NCBI RefSeq assembly: GCF_000021945.1
Contig: NC_011831.1
Location: 620,001 to 684,000 of the forward strand
Direction of reading: 5' to 3'
Length of the DNA: 64,000 bases
Origin: Chloroflexus aggregans DSM 9485
GTDB taxonomy: Bacteria > Chloroflexota > Chloroflexia > Chloroflexales > Chloroflexaceae
The notes under the pieces were generated by a model. That model did no database searches. It was not told the DNA's origin and saw nothing but the letters and a program-made list of their open reading frames with translations. Positions 36,753-44,190 of the stretch are shown piece by piece. Numbering within the stretch: the stretch's first letter is position 1; the number at the start of each line of letters is the position of its first letter. The position numbers and the translations under genes were made by a program.

Positions 36753-37258
36753 GGCTAGGGTTCGTACTAATCCTCTGCGCGGTAACAATGCTTGTCCTTG
36801 CGGTTGTGATCCGACGCCGCAGCGGTTTGCCATGGGCACGAGTGATCGAGATGGATACCGGCCCGACCCGCACATTGGCGAAGCCACTGTATAGCGCGCG
36901 ACTTGGCCTGACCGGTAAGCCTGACTACTTGTTGCAGCAAGGGCAGGCGCTGATCCCGGTGGAGGTGAAACCAAACCGGCAGGCTAGCCAGCCTTATCTG
37001 TCCGATTTGATGCAATTAGCGGCGTATCTCGTGTTGTTGGAAGAGACTACCGGTAACGCTCCACCCTACGGCCTCCTACGATACGCTAATGACACCTTTC
37101 GGCTACGCTATACCGATGAGGTACGGAACGAGGTGTTGAATTCGTTGGCCGAGATGCGTGATCTCCTCACCGCTACGGATGTGGCTCGTAACCACGATGA
37201 AATCGCACGCTGCCGCGGTTGCGGTTTTCGCAGTCAGTGTGAAGAGGCGCTTAGCTGA
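36746..37258 (+). CDS. Cas4/RecB-like PD-(D/E)XK nuclease, C-terminal part (split gene)
   Basis: A 170-residue product starting at ATG 36746, which overlaps the stop of the preceding frame. It begins with a second membrane helix (LGFVLILCAVTMLVLAVVI), then the RecB/Cas4 nuclease core: GKPD with D60, EVK with E73 and K75, and the helix motif QLAAY (Q90, Y94). It ends with three cysteines, C156, C159 and C165 (CRGCGFRSQC), the C-terminal iron-sulfur ligands of Cas4. All catalytic residues are thus here, while the fourth cysteine is on the other frame. The frame is also open upstream of 36746, but that stretch only shadows the first part. Role unknown; DNA end processing at the membrane is inference. 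Confidence 0.72.
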   Translation: MVGLGFVLILCAVTMLVLAVVIRRRSGLPWARVIEMDTGPTRTLAKPLYSARLGLTGKPDYLLQQGQALIPVEVKPNRQASQPYLSDLMQLAAYLVLLEETTGNAPPYGLLRYANDTFRLRYTDEVRNEVLNSLAEMRDLLTATDVARNHDEIARCRGCGFRSQCEEALS

Positions 37259-37297
37259 CGACGATCTTCTCGTGCTGCTGAGAAAGCGAGGATGGCA

Positions 37298-37549
37298 ATG
37301 GAGTTTTCGTGCGATGATCTCGTGTCGGCGATTGCCGAACATCTAGCCGGTCGCCTCTCGCGCAAACAACTGGCTGCATGGGCATTTGACCGGTTTTACG
37401 AGTTAGAGCAGGGTGAGATCATCGTGCCTCCTGAAGAAGAAGCTGTGATTCGCGACGCTCTCGACGATCTTATGTTCGCCGACGATGCGCCGTTTGTATT
37501 ATCCGAAGGTGAGCTACGGCAATTAATGGAACGGTTAGCACAGGTATGA
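37298..37549 (+). CDS. Small acidic protein of unknown function
   Basis: An 83-residue acidic protein I do not recognise. The first half has a helical SRKQLAAWAFDRFYELEQGE, the second is rich in Glu and Asp (PPEEEAVIRDALDDLMFADD). GCGAGG sits six bases before ATG 37298, which I prefer to the ATG six bases earlier. It lies 39 bases after the nuclease part and overlaps the next gene by four bases (ATGA), so it belongs to the rseP-nuclease transcript. The pattern of alternating helices and acidic residues would suit a small regulatory or antitoxin-like protein, but there is no direct evidence. Confidence 0.65.
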   Translation: MEFSCDDLVSAIAEHLAGRLSRKQLAAWAFDRFYELEQGEIIVPPEEEAVIRDALDDLMFADDAPFVLSEGELRQLMERLAQV

Positions 37550-37857
37550 AAATTCAACCGCATCCCCGTCTGCACGGCATGATGATCGGTGACGAGGTGT
37601 ATTCGTACCATTACCATCTAGCCGCCCGCGTAGCCGATATTTTTCCCGCTGCCGTTTGTGTTCGGATCGGTGTGCTGACAACTGAGGCACCGATGGAGTT
37701 AAGCCAGACACCCCAGTTGTGGCGCGCTGATGAGATCGCAAATCTGTCGGTGTGTCGGTATTGTGGTACGCGCGATAATGTACGTGTGATGAGTGAAAAT
37801 GGGATCCCTTTTCGGGTGTGTACAACGTGCGTACCGTACCAGGGGGACACGGATTAG
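37546..37857 (+). CDS. Small protein with a zinc-ribbon-like cysteine pattern
   Basis: A 103-residue protein I cannot name. The C-terminal third holds CRYCGTRDNVRV and then CTTC, a C-x2-C...C-x2-C spacing expected for a zinc ribbon. The N-terminal part (HPRLHGMMIGDEVYSYHYHL) has four histidines but no known motif. It overlaps the preceding gene by four bases and is the last gene of the rseP operon. Its stop lies inside the start of the second ACGGAT-rich repeat, whose first ACACGGAT supplies the last codons, so the original C-terminus may have been altered. Confidence 0.65.
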   Translation: MKIQPHPRLHGMMIGDEVYSYHYHLAARVADIFPAAVCVRIGVLTTEAPMELSQTPQLWRADEIANLSVCRYCGTRDNVRVMSENGIPFRVCTTCVPYQGDTD

Positions 37858-38080
37858 TTTATAGAGGACACGGATGAGACGGATGAGACGGATGACCACG
37901 GATCGGAAGGGATAAGTCAGGGGACACGGATTGGACGGATTGGACGGATGACCACGGATCGGACGGATAACTATTGTCTCAAATCCGTGTGCATCCGTCA
38001 CATCCGTCAGGATCCGTGTCCTATTGCATCCGTGTGTATCCGTCACATCCGTTATTATCCGTGTCCTATTGCATCCGTGC
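37848..38080. repeat. Palindromic ACGGAT-rich dispersed repeat, copy 2
   Basis: Same family as 24480-24725. Left arms (ACACGGAT, GACGGATGA, ACCACGGATCGG) occur twice between 37848 and 37965, and right arms (AATCCGTGT, CATCCGTCACATCCGT, ATCCGTGTCCTATTGC) from 37980 to 38077. It fills the gap between the zinc-ribbon protein and the convergent bioY gene and touches the ends of both. The whole block can fold as one long imperfect hairpin. Confidence 0.85.
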
Positions 38081-38083
38081 TCA

Positions 38084-38695
38084 CTACCGACGCTCCCGCA
38101 GCCACTTGAGGAATTGCCAACCGCCCGGCAGAGCAACAGCGGCAAGAACGATCTTGATTGCGTCACCGAGCAGGAAGGGGAGCACGCCCTTAAGGATGGC
38201 ATTTTCGGCACCGATAAAGAATGCCAACCATGTTGCCCCAATCAGATAAATAACTATGTTGGCCAACACCATTGACGCTACAGCAGTCAAAAAACGCCGA
38301 TCCCAACCACGTGTTGCCAGCCAACCGGTCAAAGCAGCAGCGATAGGAAATGAGATCAGATAGCCACCGGTTGCCCCAAAAATGTGCGTGTAACCTGCGG
38401 CGCCACCGGCAAAGAACGGCAACCCGATTGCACCCTCGAGCAAATAGAGCACAAGTGCCAACCCACCAAGCCGCGGCCCTAACAGACTACCTGCCACCAG
38501 TACACCCAGCGTCTGGCCGGTAATCGGTACTGGTGAGAAGGGCATAAGCGAAATACGGATTTGTGCCGTCAGTGCAACGAATAGGCTACCCAATACCACC
38601 AGCAGTGCATCGGCCACTAATGGGTAAGCCAGCCAGCCACGACGCGGCAAAACTGCTTGGGCCAACGTCTCGGTTGTGGTCAATGTCCGGTTCAT
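38084..38695 (-). CDS. bioY: Biotin transporter BioY
   Basis: A 203-residue membrane S-component of the energy-coupling-factor family that binds and imports biotin. It has six helices, with the BioY signature around ISLMPFSPVPITGQTLGVLV (residues about 48-67) and LYLLEGAIGLPFFAGGAAGY (about 83-102), and a conserved GGYLISFP. There is no EcfA or EcfT gene nearby, so it uses a shared energising module or works alone, as some BioY proteins can. GGGGAAG lies upstream of ATG 38695. Its 3' end abuts the ACGGAT repeat. Confidence 0.93.
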   Translation of the reverse strand: MNRTLTTTETLAQAVLPRRGWLAYPLVADALLVVLGSLFVALTAQIRISLMPFSPVPITGQTLGVLVAGSLLGPRLGGLALVLYLLEGAIGLPFFAGGAAGYTHIFGATGGYLISFPIAAALTGWLATRGWDRRFLTAVASMVLANIVIYLIGATWLAFFIGAENAILKGVLPFLLGDAIKIVLAAVALPGGWQFLKWLRERR

Positions 38696-38785
38696 GACAC
38701 TTCCCCTGTTATCTATCGGTGATTCACCCTGATGAAGTAAAGTATAGCCGATCTTTGATTTGTGTAGTACAAGTACTGACCGGTA

Positions 38786-39973
38786 TCATTCTTCATTCAC
38801 CCAGATACAACGTGACGGTTCTCCTTCTAGCTCAGTCGCTTCTTCAGCACTGAGCTGACGCAAGCCGAGATTAACTTGCCAAAAGGTATCGACCGTGGTT
38901 GCTACCGCAGCCGTTGGTGGGTTCACTATCGCCAACAACTCCGTCGGATCTGAAGCGCGTAAAGCCGGATGTTGATTGCGCAAGACGGCAAACGGCACAG
39001 CAATCGTCCCGTTAGGTTGGACTTCGGCCAAACTCACACTCGACGACGGTAAAATCAGCGTCTGATCGTTGACCAATTCGGTGAGCGTCGTGTGCAAGCT
39101 ACGGAAGAGTAGCTCAGTCCACGCGACCGAATGCCCGGCGAGGTCGGTACGGCCACAGCCGGATAACAACAACGCATCGCCGGTAAGCAAATAGCGTTCA
39201 CCGTTGGGCGCAATCACCCGATAGACGAGATGTCCGGGAGTATGACCAGGGAACCAGTGGGCTTCAATAAGCAAATGACCAAGCGGTAGGCGTTCGCCAC
39301 CAAGCAACGGCATATAGTCAAGGCGGGCCGGCAACAATGTGCGCGGATGGAGAGCATCATACGGATGCATGTACAGCAAGGTATGGCGTGTACCGGCAAG
39401 CAATGTCCCACCCGATAAACGACCGGCAGCGAGGTGGGTAAGTAACACACGGGTAACATCGGCTTGCGCCGCAGCAGCAATCTCCTGGTAGAGGTGAATC
39501 TGGAGACCGGGATCGATCACGGCGGCCTCGCCAGCGCTGATGATCACATAGCTCAGATCACCGCGAGACGGTCGAAACACTTGCACGATACGACCCCATG
39601 GCGCATTGACAACTTCGTTGACGACGTGAAAATCAAGCCAGGCGCGGAATCCACCCATCAGGTAGCGTGCAACAATACCACGGGCTATCAACAATTCGGC
39701 TACATACTGCGATGAACCCTCTTTGGCACAAATCACCGTTATCGGCCGATCGGCAGGTACACGCGCAATTGCCTGCTCTTCGTCCTCGATAAACTCAAAA
39801 TAAGGGATATTTAGGGTGGGAATAGGTTGACGGCCACGCACTCGATTGCGGGCATTTTCCACCTCATTGCGAACGTCAAGAATCATTAACGGGCGCTCGG
39901 CTAGCAGCTCGGCATACAACTCTGCCGGACTAAGCACGCCAACGCCGGTTTGCAAGTGTTCGAGTGTCGTCAT
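38786..39973 (-). CDS. Rhodanese / metallo-beta-lactamase-fold fusion with degenerate metal site
   Basis: A 395-residue fusion. Residues 10-115 form a rhodanese domain with active-site C82 in VICAKEGSSQYVAEL, able to carry a persulfide. Residues 125-330 form a metallo-beta-lactamase fold like persulfide dioxygenases, with GHTPGH (H244, H248) and TGDALLL (D266) retained. The first metal motif, normally HxHxDH, reads H180-LAAGR, so the second His, the Asp and the third His are missing, and the usual late histidine is replaced by SSS. The fold is probably kept for a structural or changed role. The domain order is opposite to many rhodanese/persulfide dioxygenase fusions. Confidence 0.82.
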   Translation of the reverse strand: MTTLEHLQTGVGVLSPAELYAELLAERPLMILDVRNEVENARNRVRGRQPIPTLNIPYFEFIEDEEQAIARVPADRPITVICAKEGSSQYVAELLIARGIVARYLMGGFRAWLDFHVVNEVVNAPWGRIVQVFRPSRGDLSYVIISAGEAAVIDPGLQIHLYQEIAAAAQADVTRVLLTHLAAGRLSGGTLLAGTRHTLLYMHPYDALHPRTLLPARLDYMPLLGGERLPLGHLLIEAHWFPGHTPGHLVYRVIAPNGERYLLTGDALLLSGCGRTDLAGHSVAWTELLFRSLHTTLTELVNDQTLILPSSSVSLAEVQPNGTIAVPFAVLRNQHPALRASDPTELLAIVNPPTAAVATTVDTFWQVNLGLRQLSAEEATELEGEPSRCIWVNEE

Positions 39974-40023
39974 TGGCCACTCCTTTGCGGTGATGGTGCC
40001 TCTTTGCGAAACTATAAAAACAG

Positions 40024-40066
40024 TTTACCCGCCGCAACTTGGTGAAACAAGCGCAAGGCGGGTAAA
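40024..40066 (-). terminator. Terminator after the ferric-reductase-like gene
   Basis: TTTACCCGCC (40024-40033) pairs with GGCGGGTAAA (40057-40066). The loop holds an inner CTTG/CAAG pair. Read on the minus strand the stem is followed by CTGTTTTTATAG, a good T-tract. It ends the 43848-40099 gene group. Confidence 0.75.
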
Positions 40067-40098
40067 TTGAGTTGCGATTTATTTCTCAATGAGAGACA

Positions 40099-40947
40099 TT
40101 ACTCGGTGGCACGCGCCGGACGTGGCTTGGTCGGTTGGAATGAGACCAAGACTCGATAGATGGTCAAAAACAGCACACTACCGCCACTCAGCCAGTACAA
40201 TCCGGTGAGAATATCGAGGTCGCTACCGCTGTAAACGGCATGCAGGAGGCTCAAAATCCAGATGACAAAGCTGAGGAAGTGAATCAGCCGCCACATCGTT
40301 CGCCCAATCCACTGCTTGATGTAGAAGCTGAGGCCAACCACCGCCATACCGTACAGTGCAAGCTGACCTAAACCAACCCACAACGGTTCATAACCGACGT
40401 AGCCGAAGGGTGTCAGAACTTCTGCCAACGTCGCACTGATGTAGCGGTCGCCAAGCAGGATGAGGGCGTGGAAAATGGCGAAAGCGAGACCCAATAAACT
40501 GGTATGCTGATGCAGATCGAAAGCGCCCGGACCTCCCGGCCATAGCCGTGCCATGCGGTTGGTCATGAGCAAGCCAAAGACCATCGATAACCAGAGTAGC
40601 GCATACGCGACAACAGCACTACTGCGCGAGAGATACCAGTAGGCTTTCGGCTCATCACCGGTCAACGACCAGCCCAGACCCGGCAACCACGCCGGCAAGA
40701 TGATGACTGCAGCGAATGCACCAAGGATAGCACCGAGCAGAATGGTGAAAAGCGCCGGTAATGACATCGCCGGTGGTAAATCGACCAGATCGGGATTGGC
40801 GGTGAGCGTGCGTTGTGGCCGTGCTGCCGGCTGCGCCGACTGAGCTGCTGCACGCGCCGGTCGAGGTGGACGAGACGGTGCAACCGGTTCCGCCTGAACG
40901 ACTTCGGCTGAGGTTGGTTGGTTGTTAGCGAGTGGTTCAGTGCTCAT
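40099..40947 (-). CDS. Ferric-reductase-like transmembrane haem protein
   Basis: A 282-residue membrane protein of the ferric reductase/MsrQ-like transmembrane family. The first 60 residues are Pro/Ala-rich and cytoplasmic. Six or seven helices follow with paired histidines suited to haem b: HQHTSLLGL, FHALILL, IHFLSF and LHAVYSG. No flavin or NAD domain is attached, so electrons must come from the quinone pool or a partner. It lies 13 bases after apbE on the same strand. With the flavin transferase, PepSY and haem proteins upstream it suggests an electron path across the membrane. Confidence 0.82.
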   Translation of the reverse strand: MSTEPLANNQPTSAEVVQAEPVAPSRPPRPARAAAQSAQPAARPQRTLTANPDLVDLPPAMSLPALFTILLGAILGAFAAVIILPAWLPGLGWSLTGDEPKAYWYLSRSSAVVAYALLWLSMVFGLLMTNRMARLWPGGPGAFDLHQHTSLLGLAFAIFHALILLGDRYISATLAEVLTPFGYVGYEPLWVGLGQLALYGMAVVGLSFYIKQWIGRTMWRLIHFLSFVIWILSLLHAVYSGSDLDILTGLYWLSGGSVLFLTIYRVLVSFQPTKPRPARATE

Positions 40948-40960
40948 AATCTATGTCTCC

Positions 40961-41902
40961 TCATGCAGTTGGGATTGCCGTTGGTTGCCAGCAATAGCGG
41001 GCAAGATTCGGCGTGCGAATGATCGTACCGTCAAGCCGTATCAATAGAGCAGCCAGTTGAGGACGAGTCGCGAGCCAGGGCAAACCTGCCTCAGAGCCGA
41101 GGATGACGACCGTTTTGGCCGCCATTTCGGCAATGGTAAGGCTGGGCGCAACCACAGTTGCGGCCAAAATATCGGTGGCAGCAGGCGAACCGGTACGCGG
41201 ATCAATCAGATGGTGCTGCCATCGATCACCTTGTTGCCAACGCCGATAATCGATACCGGAGGTAGCGACCCCGCCACGCCGGAGTAAGAGAAGTTCGAGA
41301 CCATTGTCGGGATTGTGCGGATCGGCTACCTCAATTGGCCAAGGCGCACCGTTGCGCTGTGGACCGCTGATGGCAATATCGCCACCGGCGTCGACGAGCG
41401 TGGGAAAGCGACGCCCTAAGCGACGGGCAACGATAGCCGCCGTCCAACCCTTGGCACTCCCTCCTAGATCGAGCTGTACCCCGGCGGGGAGAGTGATAGT
41501 ACGTCGATGCGGATCAAGCCGAATGTGTCGCCAATCGGGAGAAGGATGGGCAGCGGCTAACCGATGCACGACCCCATTGGTGAGGGTAGCAAAATCGCGA
41601 TCGTAGCCAGCAGCGACCAGTGCGGCACCGACTGTCGGCGTAACAATACCATTGCTGGCAGACGCAGCCTGCAAGGCATGCTGCACGGCACGCCACAGCG
41701 TGTATCCAACCCGCACCGGCCCACGACCGGCACGTCGGTTGAGCGCCGACAGTTCACTGTGCGAACGAAAGCGGCTCAGAATCTGCTCGTAGCGCAGAAA
41801 GGTTTGCCGGGCGACGTTGAGTGCTGGGCGAGCTGTCGGATCATCGCTATCGATCACGATCGTGATCGTTGAACCCATCGCGCGAAACTGTAGCCGCTGC
41901 AT
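40961..41902 (-). CDS. apbE: ApbE-type FAD:protein FMN transferase
   Basis: A 313-residue ApbE that attaches FMN through a phosphodiester bond to Ser/Thr of exported redox proteins. Family motifs are present: FRAMGSTITIVI at the start, the flavin-binding DLGGSAKGWTAAIVARRL, DAGGDIAISG, and the metal-binding WQHHLIDPRTGSPAAT. There is no clear signal peptide or lipobox at the N-terminus, which is unusual since most ApbE act outside the cytoplasm. No FMN-binding domain with the target motif is encoded in this cluster, so the acceptor protein is not known. It lies between the anchored Pro/Ala protein and the ferric-reductase-like gene. Confidence 0.9.
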   Translation of the reverse strand: MQRLQFRAMGSTITIVIDSDDPTARPALNVARQTFLRYEQILSRFRSHSELSALNRRAGRGPVRVGYTLWRAVQHALQAASASNGIVTPTVGAALVAAGYDRDFATLTNGVVHRLAAAHPSPDWRHIRLDPHRRTITLPAGVQLDLGGSAKGWTAAIVARRLGRRFPTLVDAGGDIAISGPQRNGAPWPIEVADPHNPDNGLELLLLRRGGVATSGIDYRRWQQGDRWQHHLIDPRTGSPAATDILAATVVAPSLTIAEMAAKTVVILGSEAGLPWLATRPQLAALLIRLDGTIIRTPNLARYCWQPTAIPTA

Positions 41903-41916
41903 GATGCTTCCTCCAT

Positions 41917-42351
41917 TTACCGTGACGAACGAGTGCGAGCCGCCGGAGCGGGGCGAGGAGCCGATGCCGGCACCGAGACTTCACGGAGAGCAGGGGCAGG
42001 AGCCGCCGCCGGTGCAGGAGCCGCCGCCGGCGCTGGTGCCGCTACCGGTGCAGGAGCCGCCGCCGGCGCTGGTGCCGCCGCCGGCGCTGGTGCCGGACGG
42101 TCGGGAATGTTCAGGGGTGCGACTGTCGGGACTACCGGTATTGCAGGCGACTGGTTCAACCACCCTGGTAGCGACTGGCGCTCAACGATTGGCGACTCGA
42201 CCACAATATTGGGAGTAGTTGCCGCTACCTCAGGCGGGTTTTGGGAAGTTAACCAGCCCCAACCGCCGATAGTGATGGCGAAGGCGGCAGTACTAATTGC
42301 CCATTTAAGACCGGTTACATCCATTCGAGCCGGTTTGCGATGCTGTTGCAT
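41917..42351 (-). CDS. Membrane-anchored Pro/Ala-rich protein
   Basis: A 144-residue protein with one N-terminal membrane helix (KWAISTAAFAITIGGWGWLT), then about 60 residues without a known domain, and a low-complexity tail built from repeats of PAPAAA ending in PAPAARTRSSR. The tail should be an extended, stiff segment in the cell wall or periplasm. No enzyme motif is present. It lies 14 bases before apbE, so it is co-transcribed, and shares its Pro/Ala style with the PepSY protein upstream. It may act as a spacer or scaffold for the electron-transfer proteins; that is inference. Confidence 0.7.
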   Translation of the reverse strand: MQQHRKPARMDVTGLKWAISTAAFAITIGGWGWLTSQNPPEVAATTPNIVVESPIVERQSLPGWLNQSPAIPVVPTVAPLNIPDRPAPAPAAAPAPAAAPAPVAAPAPAAAPAPAAAPAPALREVSVPASAPRPAPAARTRSSR

Positions 42352-42386
42352 AGTTACCCTCTCTGTGTGTAGATTACTAGCGACGG

Positions 42387-42422
42387 GGGCTACCTAGTGG
42401 GGGATTACCCACCGGGTAGCCC
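42387..42422 (-). terminator. Long hairpin between the PepSY and Pro/Ala genes
   Basis: GGGCTACC (42387-42394) pairs with GGTAGCCC (42415-42422), and an inner GTGGG/CCCAC adds five pairs. On the minus strand no T-tract follows, so it may attenuate or stabilise mRNA rather than stop transcription fully. Confidence 0.5.
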
Positions 42423-42477
42423 TACCGATCTAATCGTCCTCGTCTTTGTCCTTCTTGTCGTCGTCGTGATTATCCTT

Positions 42478-43341
42478 CTACTTGTCGTCGTCGTGGTCAT
42501 CACCACCAGCATTCTTGACTTTGGCGTAGACTACTTGACCGTTGTATGCGTCGACGTAGACTTCACTGCCGTCGGTGAATTTGACCTCGTATACGTCAAC
42601 ACCATGCTCATATTCACGCTTAACCTTCGCGACTGTACCGCCACCAAGGTAGCTTACTGCAGCAGCGATGGCTTGGTCTTCGCCGATCGGATTAGCGGCT
42701 TGCGCGACTTCAACGATGGTGTTGGCTAAAATCGCACCGGTTTGCGCATCGATGTAGATGGCGCCACGATCAAAGACGACTTCATACGCCGGTGTACCCT
42801 GTAAGCTGACCAACTCAGGGGCGCGCATCAAGGTTGCGCCACCGGCATTAGCGATAGCAATGGCTTGGGCTTGCTCAGGCGATACTGCATAGGTCGGCGC
42901 AGGAGGTGCCGCCGGTGCCGGTGCCGCCGCCGGTGCCGCTGCTGCCGGTGCCGCTGCTGCCGGTGCCGCTGCTGCCGCCGGTGCTGCTGCCGGCGCGGGA
43001 GCTGCTGCCGCCGGTGCCGCTGCTGCCGGTGCCGCTGCTGCCGGTGCCGCTGCTGCCTGGGCCGAAAGTTCTTGCTGAGCAATCACAAGTCGCCGATTCG
43101 CTTCGGCCAGACGCTGATTGGCTTCGGCAAGAGCAGCTTGATATGCCGCTTCACGCTCACGGATCAACGCTTCCGCAGTTGGATCGATCGCCGGAACGGT
43201 AACGGGCGTAGCCTCAACGACAATCTCGGTGGGTACCGGTTCGGTAAACATCGTCAGACTGAGTTGACCGGCAACACCACCAATCACGACAAGTACGAAG
43301 GCAGTCAATGCAGCCGAGATGAGAAACATCGTGCGATTCAT
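42478..43341 (-). CDS. Exported double-PepSY protein with Ala/Pro linker
   Basis: A 287-residue protein with one N-terminal helix (about 6-28), a helical region (55-95), an Ala/Pro linker (95-150) and two PepSY domains (about 152-210 and 218-278). The second contains VYEVKFTDGSEVYVDAYNGQ. The tail is acidic (DDHDDDK). PepSY domains are found in peptidase inhibitors and in redox-linked membrane proteins. The linker is encoded by a 15-base DNA repeat and could vary in length by slippage. After the TAG stop, 15 more in-frame codons repeat the acidic HDDDK pattern before a second TAG, so the present stop may be recent. The second PepSY resembles the sensor domain of the kinase at 44864-46447. Confidence 0.85.
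   Translation of the reverse strand: MNRTMFLISAALTAFVLVVIGGVAGQLSLTMFTEPVPTEIVVEATPVTVPAIDPTAEALIREREAAYQAALAEANQRLAEANRRLVIAQQELSAQAAAAPAAAAPAAAAPAAAAPAPAAAPAAAAAPAAAAPAAAAPAAAPAPAAPPAPTYAVSPEQAQAIAIANAGGATLMRAPELVSLQGTPAYEVVFDRGAIYIDAQTGAILANTIVEVAQAANPIGEDQAIAAAVSYLGGGTVAKVKREYEHGVDVYEVKFTDGSEVYVDAYNGQVVYAKVKNAGGDDHDDDK
42905..43062. repeat. Low-complexity 15-base tandem repeat inside the PepSY gene
   Basis: Repeats of GCTGCTGCCGGTGCC, encoding APAAA on the minus strand, interrupted by a GCGCGGGAG segment. It is prone to copy-number change in multiples of five residues. A shorter related stretch lies at about 41998-42100 in the neighbouring gene. Confidence 0.8.
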
Positions 43342-43380
43342 ATGGTTTACTCCTCCTTATCAGATAAGATTCTGGTATGT

Positions 43381-43848
43381 TTAGTCGTCGTCGTGTTCTG
43401 TTGTGAATTGACCGCCGGTAAAGCCGGGTGTACCGGCAATCAGTGCCTGCACTTCTTGTGGAGTTAGTTTTGCGTCAGGATGGGTCAGTAGATACTGGCG
43501 GGGCGGCATTTCACCCTCAAGTACGACCTCGGCAATCTCTTGGGCTAACTCAGCCGGTTCACGGAGCGGAAGTGAGAAGTTCAGATGATTCCGCCCCTTA
43601 ATTACGTCGTAGGTAACCAACCACGAGACCGGTGCGATTTTGCTATACCACGGCCAGACCGTCTCGTTGCTGTGGCAGTCATAGCACGCGCGGCGGGCAA
43701 TACTCGCTGCTTCGGGTGTTGTCCACGCCACATCCGTCACGACCGGCGGATTGGTTTGCCATGCCCATACCGGCACGGCCTGGATAGCGACAAACAGGAT
43801 CACGATGGCAATTGCTACATTGCGAGGCCGGAATAGTCGCTTCAACAT
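43381..43848 (-). CDS. Membrane-anchored haem-binding (c-type) protein
   Basis: A 155-residue protein with an N-terminal helix (VAIAIVILFVAIQAVPVWAW) and one haem c motif, CYDCH, at about residues 54-58, followed by SNETVWPWYSKIAPVSWLV. This pattern belongs to the small haem-binding domain family. The C-terminal EHDDD echoes the acidic tail of the next protein. It is the first gene of the minus-strand cluster and lies 39 bases before the PepSY gene. It likely passes electrons at the outer face of the membrane. GGAGATGACATT precedes ATG 43848. Confidence 0.85.
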   Translation of the reverse strand: MLKRLFRPRNVAIAIVILFVAIQAVPVWAWQTNPPVVTDVAWTTPEAASIARRACYDCHSNETVWPWYSKIAPVSWLVTYDVIKGRNHLNFSLPLREPAELAQEIAEVVLEGEMPPRQYLLTHPDAKLTPQEVQALIAGTPGFTGGQFTTEHDDD

Positions 43849-44190
43849 AATGTCATCTCCATTGCGTTGTTCAGGTTCCGCCTATAACCATACCGGTGCT
43901 CGCTCAAAAGAGTCTTAAAATGAAATGCAGATATTCCAATCTTTTTCCAAGGTTGGGAGGGTATAACAAGCATGACGCGAATCAGCAGGGGTAACGCGAG
44001 CCGAGACCTGCGAAACTCACCGGCGAATGAGGCTCTTCTTACTTAGAAGCGGAGATGACCGCAGCTATAAGAGGGTCTAGCAAGATAGGATATTGGATCG
44101 TCGATTTCTCATCCTTAGCAAAAAATGCTCGGCCTGACATAGAGCGCTGCTAGCTGTTCCTATGTCTTATGACTATCTTGAGGAGTAAGC
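43849..44190. promoter_or_regulatory. Divergent intergenic region between the haem/PepSY cluster and its two-component system
   Basis: This 342-base gap must hold the promoters of both units. I see no long repeat, RNA gene or open frame in it. Purine-rich ribosome sites lie at both ends (GGAGATG on the minus strand, TTGAGGAG before 44191). On the minus strand a TTATAGG-like -10 lies near 43880. Binding sites for the response regulator are expected here but I cannot point to one with confidence. Confidence 0.4.

Noticed and set aside
36522-37258. Part of a CRISPR-Cas system because of Cas4 similarity
   Set aside because: No other cas gene or array lies in the window. Solitary Cas4/RecB-like nucleases are common outside CRISPR loci.
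41817-42397. Gly/Ala- and Pro-rich open frames on the plus strand opposite the Pro/Ala protein
   Set aside because: Low-complexity GC-rich DNA gives open frames on both strands. The minus-strand reading has a membrane anchor and fits the operon.
42865-43467. Arg/Cys-rich plus-strand frame opposite the PepSY gene
   Set aside because: It is the antisense of the 15-base repeat, with implausible composition (CRCRRRCRCC type) and no family match.
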